This document shows, one piece after another, positions 34,403 to 44,918 of a stretch of 64,000 bases of DNA. The notes beneath the pieces were generated by a model. That model had not been told where the DNA came from. It saw only the letters and a list, made by a program, of their open reading frames with translations, and did no database searches. The position numbers were made by a program, and so were the translations under genes. Source of the stretch: Ascochyta rabiei (Eukaryota; Ascomycota; Dothideomycetes; Pleosporales; Didymellaceae); the NCBI RefSeq assembly GCF_004011695.2, contig NC_082412.1, positions 62,001-126,000 of the forward strand, in the 5' to 3' direction. Within the stretch, counting starts at the first letter, position 1; every line of letters starts with the position of its first letter.

Positions 34403-35943
34403 CGCTGGCAAAAGGGTAGGGGGTACCCTAGGGTTGGGTAGGGGTTAGGTACAGTCCGCACGGACGTTAGGTAGGGGTAGGGTAGGGGTAGGGTCCACAT
34501 AGGGTAGGGGTAGGGTAGGGTCCACACAGACGTAAAGTAAGGGTAGGGTACAGTCCGCACGGACCAGGGGTAGGGGCAGGGTAGGGTAGGGCTTGGGGTA
34601 GGGTCTGTAGGGAAGAGGTAGGCCTAAGTAGGGCCTGTAGGTGTTAGCGTGTAACTCTTTAACTAAAGCAGTTATCGCAAAACTTTGTACTGCAGAAATG
34701 TAGAATAAAAGAAGCGCTTTTAAACAGTCTATATAGCGTAAGATTCGGAGCGAAACTAGTAGAGGTACAGCAGTTGTTGTGTAAATCCTAGGTTGTTACA
34801 ATGTAGGCCTGCGTAACAACTGCTCTAGCTCTACCAGTTTCCCTTAGAATCTCGCGAAATCTACACTGTTTAATGGCGCTTTCTTTGCCCTATATCTTTT
34901 TAGTACAAAATCTTTTAATAACTGCTTTACTGTAAGAGTTACAGGTAGAGGTAGAGGTAGGGAAGAGGTAGGCCTTTTTAGGGCCCGTAGGTGTCAGCGT
35001 GTAACTCTTTAACTAAAGCAATTATTACAAAGCTTTGTACTGCATAAATGTAGAGGAAAGAAAGCGCTTTTAAACAATCTATAACTTGTGAGATTCCAGG
35101 GGAACCTGGTAGAGCTAGAGTAGTTGTTACGTAGGCCTATATTGTAACAACCTAGGATTTACATAATAACTGCTGTAACTCTATCAGTTTTGCTCGGAAT
35201 CTCGCGGAATATGGAACGTTTAAAGGCGCTCGTCTTACTCTACACTTCTGCAGTATAAAAATTTGCGATAACTGCTTTAGTTAAAGAGTTACACGCCGAC
35301 AGCTACCCTACCCAACCCCTACCTAGCCCCTACCTAGCCCCTACCCCTACCCCATGTAGACCCTACCCAACCTCTACCCCTACCCCATGTGGACCCTACC
35401 CTACCCCTACCCTCTTAGCATAGAAATAGCGTAGGTAGGGGTAGGGTAGGGTAGGGGTACATCACGTGATGTTTCCTCTCCCTACCCAACCCCTACCCTT
35501 TTGCCACTGTAGTTGTTACAATGTAGGCCTACGTAACAACTACTCTAGCTCTACTAGTCTTTCTTAGAATCTCACAGGATATAGACTGTCTAAAAGCGCT
35601 CCCTTTCCTCTACATTTCTGCGGTACAAAGTTTTGCAATAACTGCTTTAGTTAAAGAGTTACACGCTGACACCTACAGGCCCTACTTAGGCCTACCTCTT
35701 CCTTACAGACCCTACCCTAAACCCTACCCTACCCTGCCCCTACCCCTGGTCTGTGCGGACTGTACCCTACCCCTACCCCACGCTAGAGGTACCTCTACCC
35801 TACCTCTATCTAACGTCTGTACAGACCCTACCCTACCCCTACCCTATATAGACCCTACCCCTACCCTACCCCTACCTAACGTCTGTGCGGACCGTACCTA
35901 ACCCCTACCTAACCCCAGGGTACCCCCTACCCTTTTGCCAGCG
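34403..35943. mobile_element. 1541-bp MITE of the G-run family, with repeated palindromic modules
   Basis: TA flanks (34401-34402 and 35944-35945). Long inverted ends start CGCTGGCAAAAGGGTAGGGG and continue through GGTACCCT and GTTAGGTAC with few mismatches for over 80 bases. The inside holds the module seen once in the 812-bp relative, here in about three versions (34630-34960, 34980-35310, 35510-35680), each with TAACTCTTTAACTAAAGCA ends. The short ORFs in it are repeats read as Pro/Tyr-rich peptides, not genes. Confidence 0.88.
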
Positions 35944-37351
35944 TACTACTACATGCCCATCTCTTTTAAGATGCTTCTTAATGCCCTTAATTACTGTTTT
36001 TATTATGTGCGTTTCTAACATATTACAGATGTTACCCTATAGGTTTTTAGCTAATCCCTATGTAAGCTAGCCTTGCTAGTTAAGGTAGACCTATCAGTTC
36101 TAAATTAGCTTTTCTTAGTCTACGCATACAAACGCTAGGTAGGCTTCGTTCCTACAGGCATAACAGACTATTAGGCCTCTTAGCTAGCTATATCCCTGCG
36201 GCGTTGTCCTAGTAAGAAAAGACCCTTCTTGCTAAATAACAGGGTCCTAATCAAAGCTAGTAGGGTTTTGCGTCTTAATAGGTCTTTAGTACTATTTTTC
36301 TAGACCTGTAAGGGCTGTGCTAACTTCCCGTTATATGTCTTTGTATAAAAGCAGATCTGCTTCCTATAGCTCCTAGGGGGCAAGTAAAAGGTTTATGCTG
36401 TTAAGCTTAATCCTAGAGAATTTTTAAATAAAGTTATTAACTTCTCCTTATGTGGGCTGATGCCCTAGTAGCATTTAGACTTCTTGTTTACCTAGAGGGC
36501 GTGCTCTAGATAGCCTCTTTAGCACACTCTTTTTGTTTAAATAAGGTAGCGTAAATGTGTTTAGTAGTCCTAATAGTTTATAAGGTACCTATACCTTAGT
36601 TGCTGCTGCCTTCTTCTTAGATACTAGGTTAAATAATCTAATTTGTATCTCTTTTAAGGCAACCTTACTAAGAAACGCTTTAACTTTAGTGTAGTAAAAG
36701 TCATTTAGGCATTTTACAGTAAGTTTATACTTGTTTAATACCTTATTAAGCTACTATTTCCTTAGGCCCTTTGCTAAATAGAATCCTTTATACAATTCTG
36801 TTACTATCCCTACTTCTAGGCATTATTTAAACCTAGGGCTAAAGCTGTCTAGGTACCATTAGAGTAACAGGTTAAGGATTAATAAGCATAAAAAGCACCA
36901 CATGCGCAGCAAATCCTTACTCCCTTCCTACTAGGCCTTATCTTAGCTTTAGAATTGTTATTAGAGGGCTTCTTTAACAGCTTGCTAATTAGTTGCTGCC
37001 TAGGCAGCTGAAAAGTCTGTTGTGCTTAACTTAATGATCTCCTGGTAAGTGTAGTTATAGTAACTAAGAAGTCTGCTAATATAGTCCTTAATAGTCTATT
37101 CGTAGAAGTTAGAGCGTTGTTTAATTTCCCTTAGAAGTTAGGTTTTATTTTCTCTACTAAATACTAGAGGTACGTCTATAAAAGGGGCTTACTTGTTAGT
37201 ATAAAGGCGCTAGTTCTTCTAGGCAATTTGTCCTACTCTATTAGCAATAAAAGAAAGGATTCAGCGTAAGTCTAGGTCTTTTAAAGCATAAAAACTTTGT
37301 AATAGTAACGTGTTTAGGGTCTCTGGATTTTTAGGATAGAGATAAGCTGCT
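35944..37351 (-). pseudogene. Gag-side sequence of gypsy element 3, between the two insertions
   Basis: RIP-type AT-rich DNA. The minus strand is readable in patches (for example RENKT, then EIIKLSTTDFSAA near 37020-37180) with TAG stops. No motif identifies a domain; I assign it to gag by position only. Confidence 0.4.
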
Positions 37352-37602
37352 TGTTAGGACTTCTGCTAAGGTAAGATGGTAACCTACTAGTATGTGCCAC
37401 AACCTACTCGTAGATTCCATTAACCTTAGTAGAACCTTTCCTTACTTACCTTTACTTTTACTTGCAGAGAGTATAGGCCTTACTACTATAAGTCTTTCTC
37501 TCCGCCCTCTTGTAATTCGCGGTCTGCTATTTTGTTTACTCTACTTTTAAATCTATTAGTTTACTAGATTGCTACTTTTATGCTTATAAAGTCTGCCTTA
37601 CA
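37352..37602 (+). repeat. 5' LTR of the non-autonomous element
   Basis: 251 bp, ends GTCTGCCTTACA. Confidence 0.9.
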
Positions 37603-37914
37603 TAATAGCAGACCTAACAGCTAAAAGATCTAGCTTTCTCTTAGGCTTCCGCCTTTATTAAGCTAGTAGTTAGCTACTGCTACTTAAGGTTACACTTATG
37701 TTTTAGTCTAGTGTGCTATCTCTTTGCTGAGTATTAGCCCTATTTAGAGCTCTTTTCTTAGTCCCTACCCTCTACTAGCGCGGGTAGTAAGTGCCTGTTT
37801 TAAAGTACAAAATAGCCTCCTCTACGCGTCTTCTAAGTACAGATACCTATCTTTAACATTTAGTAGGCTAAATGGTTGCTTTAATAGGCTTTAGAAACCT
37901 AGCCTTTTATTATA

Positions 37915-38100
37915 CTCTAACTAACTAGCGCCTTTTATGTAGTATAGCGCATTCCTTTAGCACCTTTTAAGTAGTCTAGTACCCTCCTTTTAATCTTCTA
38001 GTGCCTTTTAAGTAGTCTAGCGCACCCTATTAGCGTCTTTCAAGTAGTCTAGCGTAGTTCTTTAACACCTTTTAAGCAGCCTAGTGCCCTTCTTTTTTTA
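37915..38100. repeat. Degenerate tandem repeat, unit about 40 bp, inside the non-autonomous element
   Basis: Four to five copies of a unit containing CCTTTTAAGTAGTCTAG, each followed by YGC and a pyrimidine-rich stretch. Confidence 0.7.
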
Positions 38101-39600
38101 ATCTTCACTATACGCCTACTTCTAAACTAATACTTGTAAATAGTTCTTTTACTATACGCCTACTTCTAGACCTTTACTAACACACAGTCCTTTTATAAAC
38201 ATACTCTTAATACTTTTTAAGGCACTAGGTGCTCTGCCTTTTCCCTAAATCACCCACCACCACTACCACTACCACTACTACCTGCCACACTTACGTCTTC
38301 AATATAAGCAACTTCTAGGCAGCACTAAATAACAACATTGCGCGGTCAGCCCTCTCGCGCCGGGCTCTTCTAATTCTAGAACACCTACTTGCTGTACTCT
38401 ACGCCTTCTAGCAGCAGTTAAATCTAGAAACTTCTATTAGGTATTACATACTATACCTAGATCGTACTAAAATATTACAGAACACATATGCAAATTATCT
38501 AAAAGTCAATTTAAAAAAACATCTTACCTAACTATCTATATTCCTTATATTTGCACTTTACTAATTGCTTTAGAAGGACATAATTTAAGCGTACTTCTTT
38601 TACAATCTAATACTAGCGCACTTCTCTTAAGATTAGACTACAGCCTTTTGCTATCTGCAACAATAACGCTACCTTTTAGATACAGACTTATATTTGGACA
38701 ATTTAGAATTAGATGCCATATCCACAACAGCTTCTAAAGTAAGTAGTAACTGCGCTTTACTTAAGTTATTTTAGTTAATAGAAAACCACGCAGTAGACAA
38801 TAAAGACACTCTCTCTATCTACACTAATAACAACACAGAGACCTTAAGTAATAATAAAGCTCTCTCTGTCTACAGCTACAATAATTCAGAAGCCTTAGAC
38901 AACAATTCTTTGCAATATTCTAGTAGCTCTAACTATAATAACAACATTAACTCCTCTAGATCTAACAATATTAACTTAGTTTTACCAGCTAGAGTAATAA
39001 TAAAAATTACTACAAGTAAGTGCCTACTTAAGACAACTCCCGTCTTACTACATTATGCCTACAAACGCCCTAGCTTTGTTGAGCAATATATTAAACCAGT
39101 CTCCTACTGGTTTAGTAGGTTCTTATACTCTTAACCTACTACAACGTAGCTGTTCCTGCGTTAAAATAAGCAATAGGCTACCTAATACCCCTCTGCTAAA
39201 CTGTTTCTCTCTGCTAAAACAGATTCCCTTAACTAAAACAATTTCCCTTAACTAAAACAATTTCCCTTAACTAAACAATTTTTCTCTACTTATTTATAAA
39301 TCTTTGCTATCCCCTTATATAAGCTCTAGACAGGCTAGGAGACAAATTTTTTATTACAGGGTTTGTATAGTAGAAAAAATCTTAAAGGTTATTTATTTAT
39401 ATAAGAATTAGGGGAGGCCTATACAACGTCACTAAAGGCATATACCCGAATTCCACCCTAATCGCTACTAGGTTATTATAGGCAATCTCCATATCTTCTC
39501 TTTTTTTCTTTGTTTTTCTTTTACTCTTACTTAAAACCTGTTAGTATTAGGCTCTTACAGCTACCTGTACACAGACTTTAGTTTAAGGAACTTCGCTATT
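38101..39600. other. Interior of the non-autonomous element, no gene called
   Basis: Contains CCACTACCACTACC-type simple repeat (38265-38285), a Ser/Asn-rich ORF (38910-39134, 74 codons) and three copies of CCCTTAACTAAAACAATTT near 39220-39275. None of these looks like a conserved protein. Confidence 0.5.
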
Positions 39601-39617
39601 TTTTAAGGAGGGGCACG

Positions 39618-39872
39618 TGTAAGGACTTCTGCTAAAGTAAGATAGAAACCTACTAGTATGTGTTACAACCTACTTAGAGATTACATTAACCTTAGTAGAA
39701 CCTTACTTTACTTACCTTTACTTTTACTTATAGAGAGCACAGGCCTTACTACTATAAGTAGGTCTCTCTCTCCACCCTCTTGTAGCTTGTGGTCTGCTAT
39801 TTTGTTTACTCTACTTTCAAATCTATTAGTTTACTAGATTGCTACTTTTATGCTTGTAAAGTCTGCCTTACA
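39618..39872 (+). repeat. 3' LTR of the non-autonomous element
   Basis: 255 bp, ends GTCTGCCTTACA, followed by the CTGCT duplication. Confidence 0.9.
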
Positions 39873-40390
39873 CTGCTGTAGCTCCTGCTTCTAGAGGTAA
39901 CGTAGTAAATCATCCCCTTACAGCATCCGAATAGGTACTAGAGAGAGCTTTGTGCAGTAGAGTGCCTACCATACTAGGTAAGTTTTAGTTACTGTTTTTG
40001 CTTTTAGGCGTTGTTAATGCTAAGGCTTACACATAGTTGCTGTTAGAAGTCATGTCTTCTTGTCTTGTTTAAATAGCCTCTGCTTAGGTGTTCTCTATAC
40101 GTGTCCTCTAGGGGGCTACTTTAGTTCTCCTATAGTTCCTGCATCTGTATTATCATTACTTACCTTTATTCTAACGCCTATAGGATTACTAGGCTGCACC
40201 CTAATAGACAATTAGCGTTCTTCACAATTTAGTTCTAACTTGCCTTCCTGTTGTTTCCTATTACTATATAATTATCTAATAAGTAAGGGTTTTATAGCCT
40301 TAATAGAACTGTAAGAACACTCTCTTACTAGTACTATGCACGCTGTATATAAGGGCTGAAATTGTTATAACTATATAGACTGTCCGCTGT

Positions 40391-40540
40391 AAGTCCTAAA
40401 AGATTCCTAAGCCTAGCTTAGTTCTATAACTGCTGGTAAATGTAGACCCTTTACCAGAAGTCCTAATAGATTCCTAAGTCTAGCTTAGTTCTGTAACTGC
40501 TCGTATGTGTAGACTTTTTACTGCAAGTCCTAATAGATTA
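40391..40540. repeat. 67-bp tandem repeat, two full copies and a partial third
   Basis: Copies at 40391-40457 and 40458-40524, then AAGTCCTAATAGATT starting a third. Each begins AAGTCCTAAWAGATTCCTAAG. It ends where similarity to the LINE begins. Confidence 0.85.
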
Positions 40541-41344
40541 GAGCTTACCACAGCTATAACAAATGCAGCTAAGACTGTAATCCTACAAAGCTCTACTAGT
40601 GCTGGAAGTAAGCGTTGGTGGAACCAAGACTTGAAATCTTTTAGGACAAGCATGCTTAGCAAACAACGCTACCTACAAAGAAAACTAGCTACTAGTCCTA
40701 CAAACACCTACATCTAGAAAAAGGACTACCTAATTACTAGAAACAACTACCTTTAAGCGGTAAAAGTAGCAAAGCACAGCTACTAGAGTTAATTCCTAGA
40801 AGAAGAGGATATAAAAATAATCTTTTAAGCAATGCCTTTTACTAGAACTGTAGGTAACTAAAACATACCTGCTATACAGAGCTCTAGAGAAATAGAGGAC
40901 TCCTTTTAAGGCAAATGCTTAGCACTAAGAGATACTCTCTTCCCTAGCCTACCTACCTCTCAACCTATAGAGTGGAGCACCTACTAGGAAGGTAGCTAGA
41001 AATAGCCACCTTTTACTAAAGAAGAGCTAGAACACACCTGATCCTTACAAATCTAAAGAAGCTCCCTAGGACTAGATGCTATAAACTAGGAGATTATTAC
41101 TACAGTATATAAAGTAGAACTAGACATATTCTTCTATGTATTCTCTAACCTATTTAACTATAGGTACTATCCTTAACACTAAGAAAGAGCAACAGGAATT
41201 ATCTTAGAAAAAAGCTAAACAAACTAGACTACTCTGCCCCTAGAGCATATTAAGTAATTGCACTACTTGGCTGTCTAGGTAAGGTATTAGAAAGACTTAC
41301 AGCTAAACGGCTAGGCATACTAGCAGAAACAACTACCCTACTCT
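40525..41344 (+). mobile_element. LINE-2 copy (Tad-like), 5' part: connector and RT start
   Basis: Plus-strand sequence matching the LINE-1 copy at 24200-23801 and 15534-15000. It encodes SKRWWNQDLKSFR (a connector typical of this clade), PPFTKEELEH, SSLGLDAINWEI (W at a TAG), ATGIIL, and the L-GK block before the break at 41344. The first part is open for about 70 codons (40505-40717); the rest is broken by TAG/TAA. It lacks ORF1 and most of the endonuclease, so it is 5' truncated. Confidence 0.85.
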
Positions 41345-41517
41345 TGTTAGATAGAACAAGCTCTTGTAAGGTCGGATCTGTACAATTAAGCAGGGACAAA
41401 TAGGCTTAGCACACTAGCAAAGAACCTAAATCTCACTGAAGACAGGGGAACAGGAACACACAATGATTATTATTATTATCAAGTTACCTTATAACACATT
41501 TATTATACAATCTAACA
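41345..41517 (+). repeat. 5' LTR of copia element 1
   Basis: Starts TGTTAGATAGAACAAGCTC, ends CAATCTAACA. Confidence 0.93.
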
Positions 41518-43748
41518 ATTAAGAGTCTTACTACCGCAACTAACGTAAAATAGAACAATTAACCTACTGTAACCCTATAATAACGCTAAGGGACTACACA
41601 GACTATATAGGCTAGTTTACACAAATATATGCTAGATACATAGTCTACAACATCTAAAACAGGATAAATCTAAAATCTTATGTCTAAGAAACACTAAAAC
41701 CACTATCTATACGTGCGCCTGTTGTTATAGACTACGCGCTAGCTCCTAGTATTAAAGTCCTAACAAGAATAAATAAAGTATTAACTAGAGGTTAGAAGGC
41801 TTTTAAGGAAGACCTTAAATATTATAAGATTCTCCTTAAATAGTATAAAAGTAATTAATATAAGTATAAGAAAAAATAAAGCAGCATAAACCTAATTATT
41901 GCGTTTATCTAGTTTACTGTATTACTATACTTACTACACACATACTGTCTTCTAGACAAACAACTCTAACAGTAGATTACTAACCTGCAATTAACAGTTA
42001 GAATCAAAAAATAAATTAAACAAGAACAAGCCTGTAATAGGTACCTCTTAGCTCTTAAGCTAATAAGAAGTATGTTATAATAGGATATATAGCTTACTAA
42101 GTATAACTAGGCAGCTAAAGAGACAGAGACATATTAAGTTGCTAAATTATTGCAACTAAATAGGATAATAAAACATTTTCTAGCAGCTGTAAACAAAGTT
42201 GCGCCTATATAGTCTACAAATTTCTAGGACAATAGTAGATTGGCAACTAGCAAAAGCTAGAAAGAGATGATAAAACGCTTCTAAGAACACATAATAATGC
42301 ATTATCCTCTTAGATTAGGGAAACACAGGGCCTTTATAGCTAGTAATGCATTATATCTTACTAAAGAGGGTAGAACTTCCTAGAGCACTAAAGGGGATGC
42401 CTAGTATACTGAAAGCGCGCTATCTAGCAACTAGGGCAGACTCTGCAATTAACGTACAGCGGGTAGGAAAATTACTACACTTAAGTAGCCTTTAGAATAA
42501 GGACCTGCTACTACAGAGGGAGTAAAATGCCCTATATGTAGATAATGCTATAGTATACAGTATTGCTATTATACAAATCTAAATAAGGCACCTAAGTAGT
42601 AGAACCTATATAAAAAAATAAATAAGCTTATATAATTTAAGCGTAAGAAAGACACTACGTTTTAAGGGCTAATTTGTAGACAAAGTAGAACCTGTTTAAG
42701 AACACTAGTTAAAAGATAATTACACACTCTAACGCCTAAAATCATTAAAGAATAACTAGAGGGCTAGAGAGTTACAAATATAAAAGCTGTCTTTAATACA
42801 GCTTTAGACAGAAGGAATGCTAAAATCTATCTACTAAGGAAGTTGTTTATTCTTAACTTAAAATTAACCTGCTATATAAAATACAACCCTAACTAGATAC
42901 ACATTTTCTGCCTACTAATGCCTAGTAACTATATCTAGGCTAGAGACCTACAAGTGTAGATAAAGGGATACAGATTAATTAAGCTAAGTTTAATAAACTA
43001 GTCTAGAACCTGCAGTATAACAATGTATAACGTGGCAATCTACCCTAACCTGCTATGTAATTTAGTATCTTTCTACCGCCTAAGACAACAAGGAATATAG
43101 TGGGATACCTATACAAATCTAACAACCCTACAAAGATTAGATAACAAAATTATCTGCACTATTACTAAAATATTTAGGTAATAGGTACTAGAGTATAAGG
43201 AATTGCAAGATGCCTTATACTATACGCATAAAACTAAATTAAAAACTAAAAAGGGACTATAGAGAGCCTCTGCCACACTATAGCACAAGCAACTAGGTTA
43301 TTCTAGCCTAGTAGTAATAGAACACCTTGTATAATAAACTTAGGAAGAGCGTATTAAGGGTATTACTATAGTAGAGTACAACTCCTATAGAAGAGCAAAA
43401 CTAAGGCAATAAATAAGCCAAGCCCTACGCACAGAAAATAAGAGCCTAGAAGAAAGATTAAGTATTAATTTCTACACCTATAAAGCTTAAGGGGTAACAA
43501 AAGAGAAGAGCTAATTATTAATTACTTACAGATTCTTAGGCTTGAAATAGGACCTTTACTTTACTAACAACCAAACAGCAAAATATATTATTGAAGCTTT
43601 TTTAACATTTATACTATTTCTTAAAAATTACTACTATATATTAGTAAAGATCATTAAGGTAGATAACAAAATTAAAATTATTAAGCTAGAGGTTAAAAGA
43701 TGGTTAGTGACATAAGAAATTATTATAAAGCCTTCTGTACTAGATATA
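41518..43748 (+). pseudogene. gag, protease and integrase start of copia element 1 (decayed)
   Basis: Gag is weak apart from a knuckle-like CPICRQCYSIQYCYY region near 42523-42580. The protease end reads NVAIYPNLLCNLVSFYRLRQQG (Gly before a TAA-rich stretch) near 43030-43100, matching the usual copia segment after the protease. Integrase follows with a QLGYSSLVVIEHL segment (expected GH now GY) near 43290 and an IKVDNKIKII segment near 43660 that replaces the usual D-N-G block. The frame is broken by many TAG/TAA and then by the insertion at 43750. Confidence 0.75.
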
Positions 43749-43749
43749 T

Positions 43750-43964
43750 TGTGCTAGTGCACAGAGTTACTACCTTAGTAACTCTAGTGAACAGGGGGGA
43801 TAACCTTGGCAATCCCTTAGATGCTAGGTATAAGAGGGGCATCTATCTATCTAATAGACAGAGACCTTACAACCTACCTTACTATTAACTTATCCCTCTA
43901 CATCCATCCTTCTCTTTTGTCTCTCTCTCTCTGCCTACTAACAGGTGCTTCCTACTCCTGTTTA
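43750..43964 (+). repeat. 5' LTR of the TRIM-like element
   Basis: Includes a CTCTCTCTCTCT microsatellite near 43920, shorter than in the other copy. Confidence 0.82.
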
Positions 43965-44486
43965 AAATGGTGACCTAACCAGGGGGGCACGGTATAGTAG
44001 GCAGAGAGAGAGACCCTTATTCTTACTACGTTGCTTAGCACCCCTCAACACCTCTCCCAGCACATCTAGTAGATCTGGCAGCACCTCTCCCAGCACATCC
44101 GGCGTATCCGTTAGCACTTAGATCTAGCACATCTAGCGGATCCGGCAGATCTGTCAGATCCCAAGGCATGCCACATGCCAGCTAATTAGCACCTGCTAGG
44201 TAATACCTAGTAGCATCTGATTAGACAGAGGAGGCACTGCCTCTATCTTTTGTTAGTGGCCATCTGTAGGTCACACCTTAGCACTGTCTTTCTGCCTCTA
44301 TCTATTGTTAGTGGCCATCCGTAGGTTACACCTTAGCACTGCCTCTATCTATCTGGCTATCTGTGGATTACGCTCTAGTACTGCCTCTCTATTAACAGTG
44401 ACTATCTGTAGGTATTCCTCTTGCATCACACACTACTCTCAGCAACCCTTAGCATCCCTCCTAGTACGCTGCCAATAGCTATTAGC

Positions 44487-44655
44487 ATAAGAGTTAGTAT
44501 TAGTATTAGTATCAGTATCAGGATCGGAATTAGGACCAGGATTAGGATTGTTTGGACTATTTTAAAGGTCAACATCTGTCTGTATCAGAGTTAGTATTAG
44601 TATTAGTATTAGTATTAGTAATTTAGGATTAGGATTAGGATTAGTATTAGTAGCA
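44487..44655. repeat. Imperfect GTTAGTATTA/GGATTAGGATTA simple repeat inside the TRIM-like element
   Basis: Runs of GTATTAGTATTAG and AGGATTAGGATTAG alternate. It is not the fungal TTAGGG telomere repeat. Confidence 0.75.
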
Positions 44656-44700
44656 GCTATTGCAGCATAATAGGACTATGCTGTTAACGTGGGGGAGGTT

Positions 44701-44917
44701 TGTGCCGGTGCACAGAGTAACTACCTCAGTAACGCTGGTGAATAGGGGGGATAACCTTGGCAATCCCTTAGATGCTAGGTATAAGAGGGGCATCTATCTA
44801 TCTGATAGAAAGAGACGTTACAACCTACCTTACTATTAACTTATCCCTCTACATCTATCCTTCTCTTTTGTCTCTCTCTCTCTCTGCCTACTAATGGGTG
44901 CTTCCTATTCCTATTTA
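44701..44917 (+). repeat. 3' LTR of the TRIM-like element
   Basis: Two bases longer than the left copy because of the CT microsatellite; otherwise closely similar. Confidence 0.82.
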
Positions 44918-44918
44918 A

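Larger units (their letters stand above)
37352..39872 (+). mobile_element. 2521-bp non-autonomous LTR element (LARD-like)
   Basis: LTRs of 251 bp (37352-37602) and 255 bp (39618-39872) start TGTWAGGACTTCTGCTAA and end CTGCCTTACA. Flanks are CTGCT (37347-37351) and CTGCT (39873-39877), an exact TSD. A purine tract (TTTTAAGGAGGGG) lies just before the right LTR, giving plus orientation. The 2015-bp interior shows no RT, integrase or protease motif. Confidence 0.9.
29281..40380 (-). mobile_element. Ty3/gypsy element 3 (minus strand), split by two insertions; ends approximate
   Basis: A minus-strand pol relic with RT and integrase, interrupted by a MITE (34403-35943) and a non-autonomous LTR element (37352-39872). 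I could not find its own LTR pair. The left limit is set by the change from unique DNA near 29280, and the right limit by the start of the tandem repeat and second LINE near 40390. Confidence 0.6.
43750..44918 (+). mobile_element. TRIM-like LTR element nested in copia element 1
   Basis: Terminal direct repeats of about 215 bp (43750-43964 and 44701-44917) start TGTGCYRGTGCACAGAG. The first is followed by TGGTGACCTAACCAGGGG, which looks like a primer-binding site, and the second is preceded by GTGGGGGAGGTT, a purine tract. The 740-bp interior has no coding capacity. Exact ends are unsure: the last bases of the repeats are TTTA or TTTAA, and flanks are AT-only (ATATA on both sides if one more T is counted at the start). 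Confidence 0.82.

Noticed and set aside
34279..36070. Pro/Tyr-rich ORFs (repeats of PYPYL-type peptides)
   Set aside because: They are translations of the CCCTACCCC runs at the MITE ends.
40391..40540. CRISPR array
   Set aside because: The copies abut directly with no spacers, and this is a eukaryotic sequence.
43700..43888. Short ORF across the TRIM-like LTR boundary as a gene
   Set aside because: It spans decayed copia integrase and an LTR, with no motif of its own.
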